64,000 nucleotides of DNA from Microbacterium wangchenii. GTDB taxonomy: Bacteria; Actinomycetota; Actinomycetes; Actinomycetales; Microbacteriaceae. This document shows, piece after piece, positions 1 through 8,102 of this stretch; positions within the stretch are counted from its first letter, which is position 1; each line of letters opens with the position of its first letter. Made by a program: the position numbers and the translations under genes. The notes under the pieces are model-generated. The model was not told the DNA's origin, ran no database searches, and saw only the letters and a program-made list of their open reading frames with translations. The stretch lies in assembly GCF_004564355.1 (NCBI RefSeq), contig NZ_CP038266.1:2108001-2172000 (forward strand), read 5' to 3'.

Positions 1-1
1 G

Positions 2-835
2 TCCCCGACCGGAGTGGGCGGTTTCGCGACGCGCCTGGCGGGATCGTCGAACACGTTCAGCGCCGAGCGCGGTCCCCTCGCCAGCGTCAACTTCGTCACC
101 GCCCACGACGGGTTCACGCTGCACGACCTGGTCTCCTACGACGTCAAGCACAACCTCGCCAACGGGGAGCACGGCCGCGACGGCGCCGACACGAACCGTT
201 CGTTCAACCACGGCACCGAGGGTCCCACCGACGATGAGGGCATCCTCTCGGTGCGCCGGAAGGCGATGCGCAACCTCCTGGGAACGCTGCTGCTGTCCGC
301 CGGCATCCCGATGCTCACCGCCGGCGACGAGTTCGGCCGCACGCAGCGCGGCAACAACAATGCGTACTGCCACGACTCCGCGCTGACATGGCTGTCGTGG
401 GACCACGCGCCGTGGCAGGACGATCTCGCCGCGCACGTGCGGCGCCTCCTGCAGCTGCGACGGGAGAATCCCGCCCTCCGCCCCAGCCGGTTCGCGCGTC
501 TGGGCGAGCACATCCCCTCGGCCTCGGTCATGCAGTGGTACGACGAGCACGGCGAGACGATGTCGATCGAGCGGTGGACCAGCGCGACCCACCGCACGCT
601 GCAGTACGTCGCCGCGTCCACCCCCGAGCACGAACCGCACAACCGCATCCTGCTGATCGTGCACGGCAACGAGGCCCCCATCGAGGTGACCCTGCCCGAG
701 TTGGAGGGAGCCGAGCGATTCGTGTCGCTGTGGACCAGCCTCACCGACCGCCCGGCCGAGGACAGGCCGGAGTTCGCCGCCGGCGACGTGGTCACCATGC
801 CCGACACCTCGATGCACCTGTTCCGGGTCGTCTGA
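2..835 (+). CDS. glgX: Glycogen debranching enzyme GlgX (isoamylase type), 5' truncated by the window edge
   Basis: This is the C-terminal part of a GH13 debranching enzyme that hydrolyses alpha-1,6 branches of glycogen in the cytoplasm. The reading frame is open from base 2 and ends at TGA 833-835, so roughly the last 277 residues are present. The GH13 region IV motif TAHDGFTLHDLVSY, which carries the transition-state-stabilising Asp, lies near the start. GlgX-typical blocks GEHGRDGADTNRSFNHG and GDEFGRTQRGNNNAYC follow, and then the C-terminal beta domain. The catalytic nucleophile and acid/base regions lie outside the window. It precedes glgE and glgB on the same strand, which supports an alpha-glucan role. 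Confidence 0.93.
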   Translation, partial: SPTGVGGFATRLAGSSNTFSAERGPLASVNFVTAHDGFTLHDLVSYDVKHNLANGEHGRDGADTNRSFNHGTEGPTDDEGILSVRRKAMRNLLGTLLLSAGIPMLTAGDEFGRTQRGNNNAYCHDSALTWLSWDHAPWQDDLAAHVRRLLQLRRENPALRPSRFARLGEHIPSASVMQWYDEHGETMSIERWTSATHRTLQYVAASTPEHEPHNRILLIVHGNEAPIEVTLPELEGAERFVSLWTSLTDRPAEDRPEFAAGDVVTMPDTSMHLFRVV

Positions 836-905
836 CCCAAAACGGGGCCGCTTGTCAACCGCCGGCTCTCACCTGTGCCGCTTCCGGCGGCCGGGGTAGG
901 TTCGG

Positions 906-2987
906 ATGGTGGCAGCTCCGACACGATCTTCGACCCCCCGTCCGTGGCGCAGCGGCAGCGCGATCCCGGTCCGCCCGGCGACGGATTCCGTCGTCGCGAC
1001 GGTGACCCCGCGCATCCCGATGGCCGCCCCTCGCCCCTCGGTGCCCGGCGGACGTTTCCGCCCGTCCGCCTACGTCGAGGAGGCCGTGCCGTTCACGGTC
1101 ACCGCTTTCCGCGAGGGGCACGACCTCATCGGCGTGCACGTGCGCCTGTTCTCCCCCGCCGGCGACGAGTCGCTGCATCGTCTATCGCCCCTCAACGACG
1201 GCCTCGACCGGTGGTCGACCCTGGTCGCCCCGCTGGAGCAGGGCGTGTGGCGGTTCCGCTTCGAGGCGTTCGCAGATGATTTCGCCACGTGGCAGCACGC
1301 GGCAGAGGTGAAGATCGCCGCCGGCGTGGACACGGCGCTCATGCGCACCTCCGGAGCGCTGCTGTTCGATCGGGCCGTCGCCGACAAGTCGCGCCCCCGC
1401 GCCGAGCGCACCGCGCTGCAGGGGGCGGCGCGGGCGCTGCGGGATACCGCCATCACCGACGAGGTGGCGCTGGGGATCGTGACCGACCCGGAACTGGCTG
1501 CGTACTTCGCCGAACGCCCGCTGGCGATGCTCGGCTCCGTCGGTGACGAGCTGGAGCTGCTCGTCGAACGGCAGCGTGCCGGTGTGGGCGCGTGGTACGA
1601 GTTCTTCCCCCGCTCCGAGGGCGCGCGGCGCCTCAAGGACGGCACCGTCAAGAGCGGCACCTTCCGCACCGCGGCCAAGCGGCTTCCGGCCGTGGCGGCG
1701 ATGGGCTTCGACGTGCTGTACCTGCCCCCGATCCATCCCATCGGACAGAGCAACCGCAAAGGCCCCAACAACACCCTCCACCCCGCCCCGGGCGACCCCG
1801 GATCGCCGTGGGCGATCGGATCTTCCGCGGGCGGCCACGACGCCGTCCACCCCGACCTGGGCACCCTCGCCGATTTCCGGGCGTTCGTGCGGGCTGCGCG
1901 CGGTGCCGGAATCGAGGTGGCCCTCGACCTGGCCCTGCAGGCTTCCCCCGACCACCCGTGGGTGAGAGAGCACCCGGCGTGGTTCACGACACTTCCCGAC
2001 GGCTCGATCGCCTACGCCGAGAACCCGCCGAAGAAGTACCAGGACATCTATCCGGTCAACTTCGACAACGATCCGGAAGGGATCCGCGCGGAGGTGCTGC
2101 GGATCGTGCGTCATTGGATCGCGCAGGGCGTGCAGATCTTCCGCGTGGACAACCCGCACACCAAGCCGCTGCAGTTCTGGGAGTGGCTCATCGCGACGGT
2201 GAGCGCCGAGTCCCCCGACGTCGTGTTCCTCGCCGAGGCGTTCACGCGCCCCGCTCCCCTGCAGGGACTGGCGATGGCCGGCTTCCAGCAGAGCTACACC
2301 TACTTCACGTGGCGCAACACCAAGGAGGAGCTCGCGGAGTTCCTCACCTCCCTCGCCACGGAGACCGACGATTTCCTCCGGCCGAACCTCTTCGTCAACA
2401 CCCCCGACATCCTCACCGAGTACCTCCAGTTCGGCGGGCGCGCCGCCTACAAGGTGCGCGCGGCCATCGCGGCCACCGCCGCCCCCAGCTACGGCGTGTA
2501 CGCCGGATACGAGCTGTTCGAGAACGTGGCCAGGCCCGGCTCCGAGGAGAACATCGACAACGAGAAGTACGAGTACAAGTTCCGCGACTGGGAGGGCGCC
2601 GAGGAGCGCGGCGAATCGCTCGCGCCGTACCTGCGGATGCTGAACGCGGCGCGCCGCGCGCATCCCGCGCTCGGGCAGCTGCGCAACCTCTCGGTCCACT
2701 GGAGCGACGACGATTCGATCCTGGTGTACTCCAAGCACCTGGATGCCGCGCTCTCGCCCACCGGCGCATCGGACACCGTCCTGGTGGTGGCCAACGTCGA
2801 CCCGCACTCCGTCCGCGAGACGATGGTGCACCTGGACACGACGCTGTGGGGCATCGCCCCGGGCGAGCCGTACCAGGTGGAGGATCTCGTCACCGGCGCG
2901 GTGTGGACCTGGACCGATCACAATTTCGTGCGTCTGGATGCGTTCACCGAGCCGGTGCACCTCCTGCATGTGAAGGAGTCACGATGA
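906..2987 (+). CDS. glgE: Alpha-1,4-glucan:maltose-1-phosphate maltosyltransferase GlgE
   Basis: GlgE (GH13_3) transfers maltose from maltose-1-phosphate to the non-reducing end of alpha-glucans. The 693-residue protein has the expected size. Visible motifs are the RIPM segment near residue 37 that opens the N-terminal domain, the insert PPIHPIGQSNRKGPNN near 274-289, nucleophile Asp415 in FRVDNPHTKP and acid/base Glu444 in FLAEAFTRP. The start is either ATG 906 or the next in-frame codon GTG 909. TAGGTT at 897-902 ends six bases before GTG 909, the spacing of a leaderless start. The stop overlaps the glgB start as ATGA, so translation is probably coupled. The usual partners treS and mak/pep2 are not in the window. 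Confidence 0.95.
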   Translation: MVAAPTRSSTPRPWRSGSAIPVRPATDSVVATVTPRIPMAAPRPSVPGGRFRPSAYVEEAVPFTVTAFREGHDLIGVHVRLFSPAGDESLHRLSPLNDGLDRWSTLVAPLEQGVWRFRFEAFADDFATWQHAAEVKIAAGVDTALMRTSGALLFDRAVADKSRPRAERTALQGAARALRDTAITDEVALGIVTDPELAAYFAERPLAMLGSVGDELELLVERQRAGVGAWYEFFPRSEGARRLKDGTVKSGTFRTAAKRLPAVAAMGFDVLYLPPIHPIGQSNRKGPNNTLHPAPGDPGSPWAIGSSAGGHDAVHPDLGTLADFRAFVRAARGAGIEVALDLALQASPDHPWVREHPAWFTTLPDGSIAYAENPPKKYQDIYPVNFDNDPEGIRAEVLRIVRHWIAQGVQIFRVDNPHTKPLQFWEWLIATVSAESPDVVFLAEAFTRPAPLQGLAMAGFQQSYTYFTWRNTKEELAEFLTSLATETDDFLRPNLFVNTPDILTEYLQFGGRAAYKVRAAIAATAAPSYGVYAGYELFENVARPGSEENIDNEKYEYKFRDWEGAEERGESLAPYLRMLNAARRAHPALGQLRNLSVHWSDDDSILVYSKHLDAALSPTGASDTVLVVANVDPHSVRETMVHLDTTLWGIAPGEPYQVEDLVTGAVWTWTDHNFVRLDAFTEPVHLLHVKESR

Positions 2988-5164
2988 CACCGTCCACCCT
3001 CCCCGACGACGCCCTGCTCGACGCGGTCGCCGCCGGCACGCATCACGATCCGCACTCGGTGCTGGGCGTGCATCCCGCCGGCGACGGCGCATGGGTGATC
3101 CGCACCCGGCGGCCGCTCGCGGCCACGGTCACGGCGAACCTCGCCGACGGCTCGTCGGCTCGCCTCGAGCACGTGCGGGCAGGCATCTGGGAAGCGCGCG
3201 TGCCCCGCCAGCCCGGGCCGTACACGATCACGTCCACCTACGAAGGCGGCACCGATTACACCGCCGACGACCCGTACCGGCACCTGCCCACCCTCGGCGA
3301 GATGGACCTCCACCTCATCGGCGAAGGGCGGCACGAAGAGCTGTGGCGGGTCCTGGGCGCGCACGTGCGCACGCTCGACGGGTCCCCCGGCGTCGCCTTC
3401 GCGGTGTGGGCGCCCGACGCCCGCGCCGTGCGCGTGGCCGGCGACGTCAACGGCTGGGACGGCACCGCGCACGCGATGCGGTCGATGGGCGGCAGCGGAG
3501 TGTGGGAGCTGTTCGTGCCGGGGATGGCCGCCGGCGACACCTACAAGTTCGAGATCCTGACCCGTCGGGGCGAGTGGATCCTCAAGGCCGACCCGATGGC
3601 GCGGTTCGCCGAGAAGCCCCCGGCCACCGCATCCGTGGTCACCGAATCGTCATACGCGTGGGGTGATGACGCGTGGATGGCGCGGCGCGCGCGCACCGCG
3701 CCGGTGTCGGCTCCGATGTCGATCTACGAGATCCATCTGGGCTCGTGGCGCCCGGGCCTGACGTACCGCGACGCGGCCGATCCGCTCGTCGAATACGTCA
3801 CCGCGCAGGGTTTCACGCACGTGGAGTTCCTCCCGCTGGCCGAGCACCCGTTCGGCGGGTCGTGGGGATACCAGGTCACGGGGTACTACGCCCCCACCAG
3901 CCGCTTCGGACAGCCCGACGACCTGCGCTACCTCATCGATCGCCTCCACCAGGCCGGGATCGGCGTGATCATGGACTGGGTGCCCGGGCACTTCCCCAAG
4001 GATGCCTTCGCGCTCGCCCGCTTCGACGGCGAACCCCTCTACGAGCACCCCGACCCGCGCCGCGGCGAGCACAAGGACTGGGGCACGCTGATCTTCGACT
4101 ACGGGCGCAACGAGGTCCGCAACTTCCTCGTCGCCAACGCCCTGTACTGGCTCGAGGAGTTCCACGTCGACGGGCTGCGCGTGGATGCGGTGGCCTCCAT
4201 GCTGTACCTGGACTACTCCCGCAACGAGGGCGAGTGGGCGCCGAACCAGTACGGCGGCCGCGAGAATCTCGAGGCGATCCGCTTCCTCAAGGAGGTCAAC
4301 GGCACCGCGTACAAGCGCTACCCGGGCATCGCGATCATCGCCGAGGAATCCACCAGCTTCCCCGGCGTCACCGCCCCCACCGATCATGCCGGGCTCGGCT
4401 TCGGGTTCAAGTGGAACATGGGCTGGATGAACGACTCGCTGCAGTACATGGCGCGCGACCCGCTGTACCGCGGCCACCACGAGGGCGAGCTGTCGTTCTC
4501 GTTCGTCTACGCGTTCAGCGAGAACTTCATCCTCCCCGTGAGCCACGACGAGGTCGTGCACGGCAAGGGGAGCCTCTTCGGCCGCATGCCCGGCGACCAC
4601 TGGCAGAAGCTCGCCAACATGCGTGCCTTCCTCGCGTACATGTGGGGCCACCCCGGCAAGCAGCTGCTGTTCATGGGGCAGGAGTTCGGGCAGATGTCCG
4701 AATGGGCCGAGGGGCGGAGCCTGGACTGGTGGATGCTGGAACAGCCCTCGCACGCGCAGTTGCACGACTTCGTGGCGACGTTGAACCGGACCTATCGCGA
4801 GCAGGCGGCGCTGTGGTCGCGGGACTCCGACGGCGCGGCGTTCACGCGCCTGGGCGCGCCGTCCTGGAACTCCAACGTGCTCGCGTTCGCGCGACGCGAT
4901 TGGCACGGCAACACCGTCGCGGTCGTGTGCAACTTCTCCGGCGCCCCCCTGCACGGCTATGAGCTGACTCTGCCCGAACACGGTGTGTGGGAGGAGATCC
5001 TCAACACCGATGCCGCCGAGTACGGCGGTTCGGGCGTCGGCAACCTCGGGGTCGTGCACGCCGACGACACCGGGCGCGCGGTCCTCAGCCTGCCCCCGCT
5101 GGGGGTGCTGTGGCTGCACCACCGTCGCGACAATGCGCGCCTCCCCGCGCCCGGCAAGGGCTGA
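2984..5164 (+). CDS. glgB: 1,4-alpha-glucan branching enzyme GlgB
   Basis: GlgB cuts alpha-1,4 chains and rejoins them in alpha-1,6 linkage during glycogen or capsular glucan synthesis. The 726-residue length is normal. An N-terminal module precedes a CBM48 (around 135-225, with WAPDARAVRVAGDVNGWDG), followed by the GH13_9 catalytic domain. Nucleophile Asp401 lies in DGLRVDAVASMLY, general acid Glu454 in IIAEESTSFPGV, and the third catalytic Asp in PVSHDEVVHGKGS. ATG 2984 follows GAAGGAG at optimal spacing and overlaps the glgE stop by four bases. The gene ends 28 bp from the convergent mocR-type gene, with no clear terminator between them. Confidence 0.96.
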   Translation: MTPSTLPDDALLDAVAAGTHHDPHSVLGVHPAGDGAWVIRTRRPLAATVTANLADGSSARLEHVRAGIWEARVPRQPGPYTITSTYEGGTDYTADDPYRHLPTLGEMDLHLIGEGRHEELWRVLGAHVRTLDGSPGVAFAVWAPDARAVRVAGDVNGWDGTAHAMRSMGGSGVWELFVPGMAAGDTYKFEILTRRGEWILKADPMARFAEKPPATASVVTESSYAWGDDAWMARRARTAPVSAPMSIYEIHLGSWRPGLTYRDAADPLVEYVTAQGFTHVEFLPLAEHPFGGSWGYQVTGYYAPTSRFGQPDDLRYLIDRLHQAGIGVIMDWVPGHFPKDAFALARFDGEPLYEHPDPRRGEHKDWGTLIFDYGRNEVRNFLVANALYWLEEFHVDGLRVDAVASMLYLDYSRNEGEWAPNQYGGRENLEAIRFLKEVNGTAYKRYPGIAIIAEESTSFPGVTAPTDHAGLGFGFKWNMGWMNDSLQYMARDPLYRGHHEGELSFSFVYAFSENFILPVSHDEVVHGKGSLFGRMPGDHWQKLANMRAFLAYMWGHPGKQLLFMGQEFGQMSEWAEGRSLDWWMLEQPSHAQLHDFVATLNRTYREQAALWSRDSDGAAFTRLGAPSWNSNVLAFARRDWHGNTVAVVCNFSGAPLHGYELTLPEHGVWEEILNTDAAEYGGSGVGNLGVVHADDTGRAVLSLPPLGVLWLHHRRDNARLPAPGKG

Positions 5165-5192
5165 GGGGCGGCACGGCCGTCGCCGGTGAACG

Positions 5193-6593
5193 TCACCCCG
5201 CGAGGCACTCCCCGATGACGCGGACGGCGTCGGGGAAGGCCCCGGGATTGGGCCCGGAGTAGTTCAGGCGCATGAAACGCCCCGTCGGCTCGGCGGGGAA
5301 CCAGTCGTCGCCCGTCGCGATCGCGACCCCGCGCGTCTCGCACTCGCGGGCCAGGCGCGCCAGGTCGGTCTCGTCGGGCAGCTGCACCCAGAGGTTCAGA
5401 CCGCCGGCGGGGACGGCCTCCAGGTGGGCCGTCGGAAGGTGGGTGCAGACGGCGTCGACGAGGAGGTCCCGGCGGGCGGCCAGCTGCTCGCGCACGCCGC
5501 GCAGGTGCGTGCGCCACCCGGGTTGGGTGACGACATCCAGCGCCGCGGCCTGAAGCACGCCGCTGACGTAGAGGGAGTGGGCCTGAAGGTCGGCGAGGAT
5601 GCGCTCGCGCGCAGGACCGCGGGCGATCAGGCCGGCCACGCGGAGAGCCGGGGACACGCTCTTGGTGAGCGACCGCACGTACACCACGTGCCCGGCGTCG
5701 TCTCGCGCGGCCAGCGGCGACGGTGCGGTGGAGATCCCGAAGTCATGGGCCCAGTCGTCCTCGATGAGGAACGCGCCGTGTGCGCGGATGACGCGGAGCA
5801 CCTCCTCCGACCGGGCCGGCGACCACTGCGCTCCGGTGGGATTGGCGTAGGTCGGCTGCGCGTAGAACGCGCGGGCCCCCGTCTCGGTCAGCGCTCGGTC
5901 CAGTTCTTCAGGGTCGGGGCCGTGAACCCCTGAGGCGAGAGGGACGACCTGCACTCCGGCCTGTGCCGCCGCCCCGATCGCACCCCAATAGGTGGGCGAC
6001 TCGATCAGGAGCGGCATGCGGGCCCCCACGAGGCTGCGGAACAGTGTGCTGAGACCGCTCTGGCTCCCCGGGAGGACCATGACGTCCTTCGCCGTCGGGG
6101 CGGCCAGGCCGGCCGGCGTGACGGCAGCCAGTTCCGCTGCGAACCAGGCCTGCAGCTCGGGGATTCCGGCCGACGGCGGTCGGGTGACCGCGACGTCGCC
6201 TCGGGCCGCCCGGGCGAGGGCCGCACGCACCAGCCGATGCGGAAGGAGATCTCGCTCGGGATAGCCTTCGTGCAGCGCGACGGCCTCCGGCGAGGTCGGA
6301 CGCAGGGATGAGGACTGCGCCACACGAGCGGCGGGCGCTCCGAGGGCCGCCGTCTGCCATGCATAGTCGTGCGGCCGGGTCGCCCGCGGCCTGCTCACGA
6401 AGGTGCCGGCGCCCGGACGCGTCTCGATGAGGCCCTGCAGGGTCAAGGCGTGCAGCGCCTTCTGCACGGTCACGGGGCTCGCACCATGGGTGCGCGTCAG
6501 CGAACGCGTCGAGGGCAGCCGGGCGCCGGGCGGGGCGGCCGCGACCCACGAGCGCAGTTCCGCCGCGATCCGCGCACTGCTACTCTCTCCCAT
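5193..6593 (-). CDS. MocR-type (GntR/aminotransferase fusion) transcriptional regulator
   Basis: This 466-residue protein fuses an N-terminal GntR winged helix (about residues 5-70, ARLPSTRSLTRTHGASPVTVQKALHAL) to a fold-type I PLP aminotransferase domain (about 100-460). The PLP lysine is probably Lys311 in VRSLTKSVSPALRVAG, and NPTGAQ near 251 is the cofactor-binding turn. Such proteins use PLP or an amine as effector rather than catalysing transamination. ATG 6593 was chosen because the helix-turn-helix begins at once after it. The codon overlaps the start of the divergent EamA gene (CATG at 6591-6594), which is a likely target. TATCTT at 6601-6606 suits a leaderless transcript. Confidence 0.88.
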   Translation of the reverse strand: MGESSSARIAAELRSWVAAAPPGARLPSTRSLTRTHGASPVTVQKALHALTLQGLIETRPGAGTFVSRPRATRPHDYAWQTAALGAPAARVAQSSSLRPTSPEAVALHEGYPERDLLPHRLVRAALARAARGDVAVTRPPSAGIPELQAWFAAELAAVTPAGLAAPTAKDVMVLPGSQSGLSTLFRSLVGARMPLLIESPTYWGAIGAAAQAGVQVVPLASGVHGPDPEELDRALTETGARAFYAQPTYANPTGAQWSPARSEEVLRVIRAHGAFLIEDDWAHDFGISTAPSPLAARDDAGHVVYVRSLTKSVSPALRVAGLIARGPARERILADLQAHSLYVSGVLQAAALDVVTQPGWRTHLRGVREQLAARRDLLVDAVCTHLPTAHLEAVPAGGLNLWVQLPDETDLARLARECETRGVAIATGDDWFPAEPTGRFMRLNYSGPNPGAFPDAVRVIGECLAG

Positions 6594-6606
6594 GAGACCA
6601 GAAGAT
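6581..6606. promoter_or_regulatory. Reciprocal leaderless promoters of the mocR-type and eamA genes
   Basis: The two divergent start codons share the four bases CATG (6591-6594). On the plus strand TACTCT (6581-6586) ends five bases before the eamA ATG. On the minus strand TATCTT (6601-6606) ends seven bases before the regulator ATG at 6593. Both fit TAnnnT -10 boxes of leaderless genes. Each -10 lies inside the first codons of the opposite gene. Possible -35 elements are TTCCGC (6558-6563, plus) and TGGACG (6625-6630, minus); both are weak. Confidence 0.55.
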
Positions 6607-7569
6607 AGCGCTATCGCGCGGATCCGTCCACCGCTACACGGCCGCGGGGCGGGGCTCTGGTGGGGTGCCCTCGGCGTCATCGCGTTCTCCTTCACGATGC
6701 CGTTCACACGCGTGGCCGTGGAAGACGGGGCGATGTCCCCGCTGTTCGTCGGCTCTGCCCGGGCCGTGCTCGCGGCTGTCCTCGCCGGCGCTGCCCTCGC
6801 CGTCACCCGCCAGCGCGTGCCGCGCGGCACCCAGTGGGTGCGCGTGGGGATCGTGGCAGCCGGCGCCGTGGTGGGCTTCCCGCTGCTGACCTCCTACGCC
6901 CTGACGGGGGTCCCGGCCAGTCACGGGGCGGTCGTCGTCGCCCTCCTTCCCGCGATGACCGCCGTCATGGCCGTGGTGCGCGCCGGCGAGCGGCCCCGGC
7001 CGTGGTTCTGGGTCGCCGCAGGCGTCGGGGCCCTCGCGGCGGTTTCCTTCGCCGCGCTCCAGCACGGCGGCCTGGGCGCGGCGGGAGCGCCCGACCTCCT
7101 CCTGTTCGCCGCCGTGATCGTCTGCGCGATCGCGTACGCCGAAGGCGGGCTGCTCTCCCGCGAACTCGGGTCGTGGCAGACGATCTCGTGGGCACTGGTC
7201 CTCGCCGCCCCCCTCATGCTGGTGCTGACGGGCATCGCCGTCGTCGACACGCCGCCGGAGGGCACGGCACGCGAGTGGGCGGCGCTGGCCTACCTCGGGG
7301 TCATCAGCATGTTCCTGGGCTTCGTCGCGTGGTACCGAGGTCTCGCCATCGGCCCGATCGCGCGCGTCGGTCAGGTGCAATTGGCGCAGCCGGTGCTGAG
7401 CATCGTGTGGGCCGGCCTGATCCTGCACGAGCCGATCACCTGGACGACGATCGTGGGGGGCGCGGTCGTCGTTGCGTGCGCGCTGCTGGCCGTGCGCACG
7501 CGCGGCTCGGCAGCGGGACGCCCGGCCGCCGGAATACCCTCTGGGGTATCGGGTTCCGTGGCAGAATAG
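6592..7569 (+). CDS. EamA/DMT-family permease (probable metabolite exporter)
   Basis: This 325-residue integral membrane protein has about ten hydrophobic segments, beginning GLWWGALGVIAFSFTMPF at residue 21, arranged as two EamA repeats of the drug/metabolite transporter superfamily. Such permeases usually export amino acids or related small molecules. The substrate cannot be read from sequence. The divergent MocR-type regulator suggests induction by an amine or amino-acid-like compound. The ATG at 6592 has no Shine-Dalgarno but is preceded by TACTCT at leaderless spacing. The last codons contain a CstR-like operator (7534-7549) that serves the next gene. Confidence 0.85.
   Translation: MRPEDSAIARIRPPLHGRGAGLWWGALGVIAFSFTMPFTRVAVEDGAMSPLFVGSARAVLAAVLAGAALAVTRQRVPRGTQWVRVGIVAAGAVVGFPLLTSYALTGVPASHGAVVVALLPAMTAVMAVVRAGERPRPWFWVAAGVGALAAVSFAALQHGGLGAAGAPDLLLFAAVIVCAIAYAEGGLLSRELGSWQTISWALVLAAPLMLVLTGIAVVDTPPEGTAREWAALAYLGVISMFLGFVAWYRGLAIGPIARVGQVQLAQPVLSIVWAGLILHEPITWTTIVGGAVVVACALLAVRTRGSAAGRPAAGIPSGVSGSVAE
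6604..6615. promoter_or_regulatory. Perfect 12-bp palindrome, candidate operator of the MocR-type regulator
   Basis: The sequence GATAGCGCTATC is a perfect palindrome. It overlaps the regulator's -10 box and lies in codons 5-8 of eamA. Its position next to the only promoter region available to the pair makes it the best candidate operator for autoregulation and for control of the exporter. The binding assignment is inferred from position only. Confidence 0.45.
7534..7549. promoter_or_regulatory. CsoR/CstR-family operator upstream of the repressor gene
   Basis: ATACCCTCTGGGGTAT is a G/C-tract inverted repeat of the type bound by CsoR-family repressors (ATACCCC-N2-GGGGTAT). It lies 59 bp before the repressor start, inside the 3' end of the eamA gene. 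It matches the core of the perfect site at 9855-9876, so the repressor probably controls itself and the reductase gene together. Confidence 0.7.
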
Positions 7570-7607
7570 CCGTCTGCGCGGGCGGATCGCGCAGGAGGGA
7601 GGCGGAC

Positions 7608-7907
7608 ATGGGCGCGACGACGAACATGGATCGGCAGCGTCGTGACGACGCCGAAGCACAGGCTCAGCAGCGCAAGATCGTGAACCGGCTGCGCCGCGCT
7701 CAGGGGCAACTGGCTGCGGTCATCACTGCCGTGGACGCGGGAGCCGATTGCCGCGACGTCGTCATTCAGCTGTCCGCCGTCTCGAAGGCGCTCGACCGCG
7801 CGGGCTACGCCATCATCGCGTCGGCGATGCGGACGTGCCTCGCCGATCCCACCGACGATTCCGTCACTCCCGACGAGCTGGAGAAGCTCTTCCTGACGCT
7901 CGCCTGA
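7608..7907 (+). CDS. CsoR-family repressor, CstR-like (probable persulfide sensor)
   Basis: This 99-residue all-helical DUF156 repressor has Cys48 and Cys77, spaced 29 apart as in CsoR (36/65) and CstR (31/60). The copper-ligand His four residues before the second Cys is Ala73 here, so copper sensing is unlikely. The two-Cys pattern resembles persulfide/polysulfide-sensing CstR. The nearby CoA-disulfide reductase-rhodanese gene with a matching operator supports sulfur sensing. ATG 7608 follows a strong AGGAGGGAGG. The N-terminal 20 residues are a charged extension typical of actinobacterial members. Function is inferred from the residue pattern and neighbours. Confidence 0.82.
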   Translation: MGATTNMDRQRRDDAEAQAQQRKIVNRLRRAQGQLAAVITAVDAGADCRDVVIQLSAVSKALDRAGYAIIASAMRTCLADPTDDSVTPDELEKLFLTLA

Positions 7908-7928
7908 GCGACGGCGCGCCGCCGCGAC

Positions 7929-8090
7929 TCAGCGTCCGAACAGCCGCGCGAGGAAGCCGGTCGAGGGCGCGCTGTCATGCCCCGGGCACCGCTGGGCGCG
8001 CGGCACCCCCGCCATGACCTGGTCCACGTGCTGGCCGCATCCCGCCCACGTGGTCTTCCCGCACGTCGCGCATGTCGCTGCTCGCCACAT
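7929..8090 (-). CDS. Small Cys-rich zinc-ribbon-like protein (53 residues)
   Basis: This short gene starts at ATG 8090 after AAGGAG and lies 12 bp downstream of the reductase-rhodanese gene, so the two are probably co-transcribed. The protein carries CATCGKTTWAGCGQHVDQV at residues 7-25, with Cys at 7, 10 and 18, and a later RCPGH. This resembles a widespread tiny family of putative zinc-binding proteins with a CGKTTW-x-GCG-x-HV signature. I do not know its function. Its place in a sulfur-stress operon suggests a thiol, persulfide or metal role, which is inference. Confidence 0.75.
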   Translation of the reverse strand: MWRAATCATCGKTTWAGCGQHVDQVMAGVPRAQRCPGHDSAPSTGFLARLFGR

Positions 8091-8102
8091 GATCGATCTC
8101 CT

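Noticed and set aside
7608..7907. CsoR copper sensor
   Set aside because: The copper-ligand His is Ala73 and no copper gene is nearby; sulfur genes and matching operators are.
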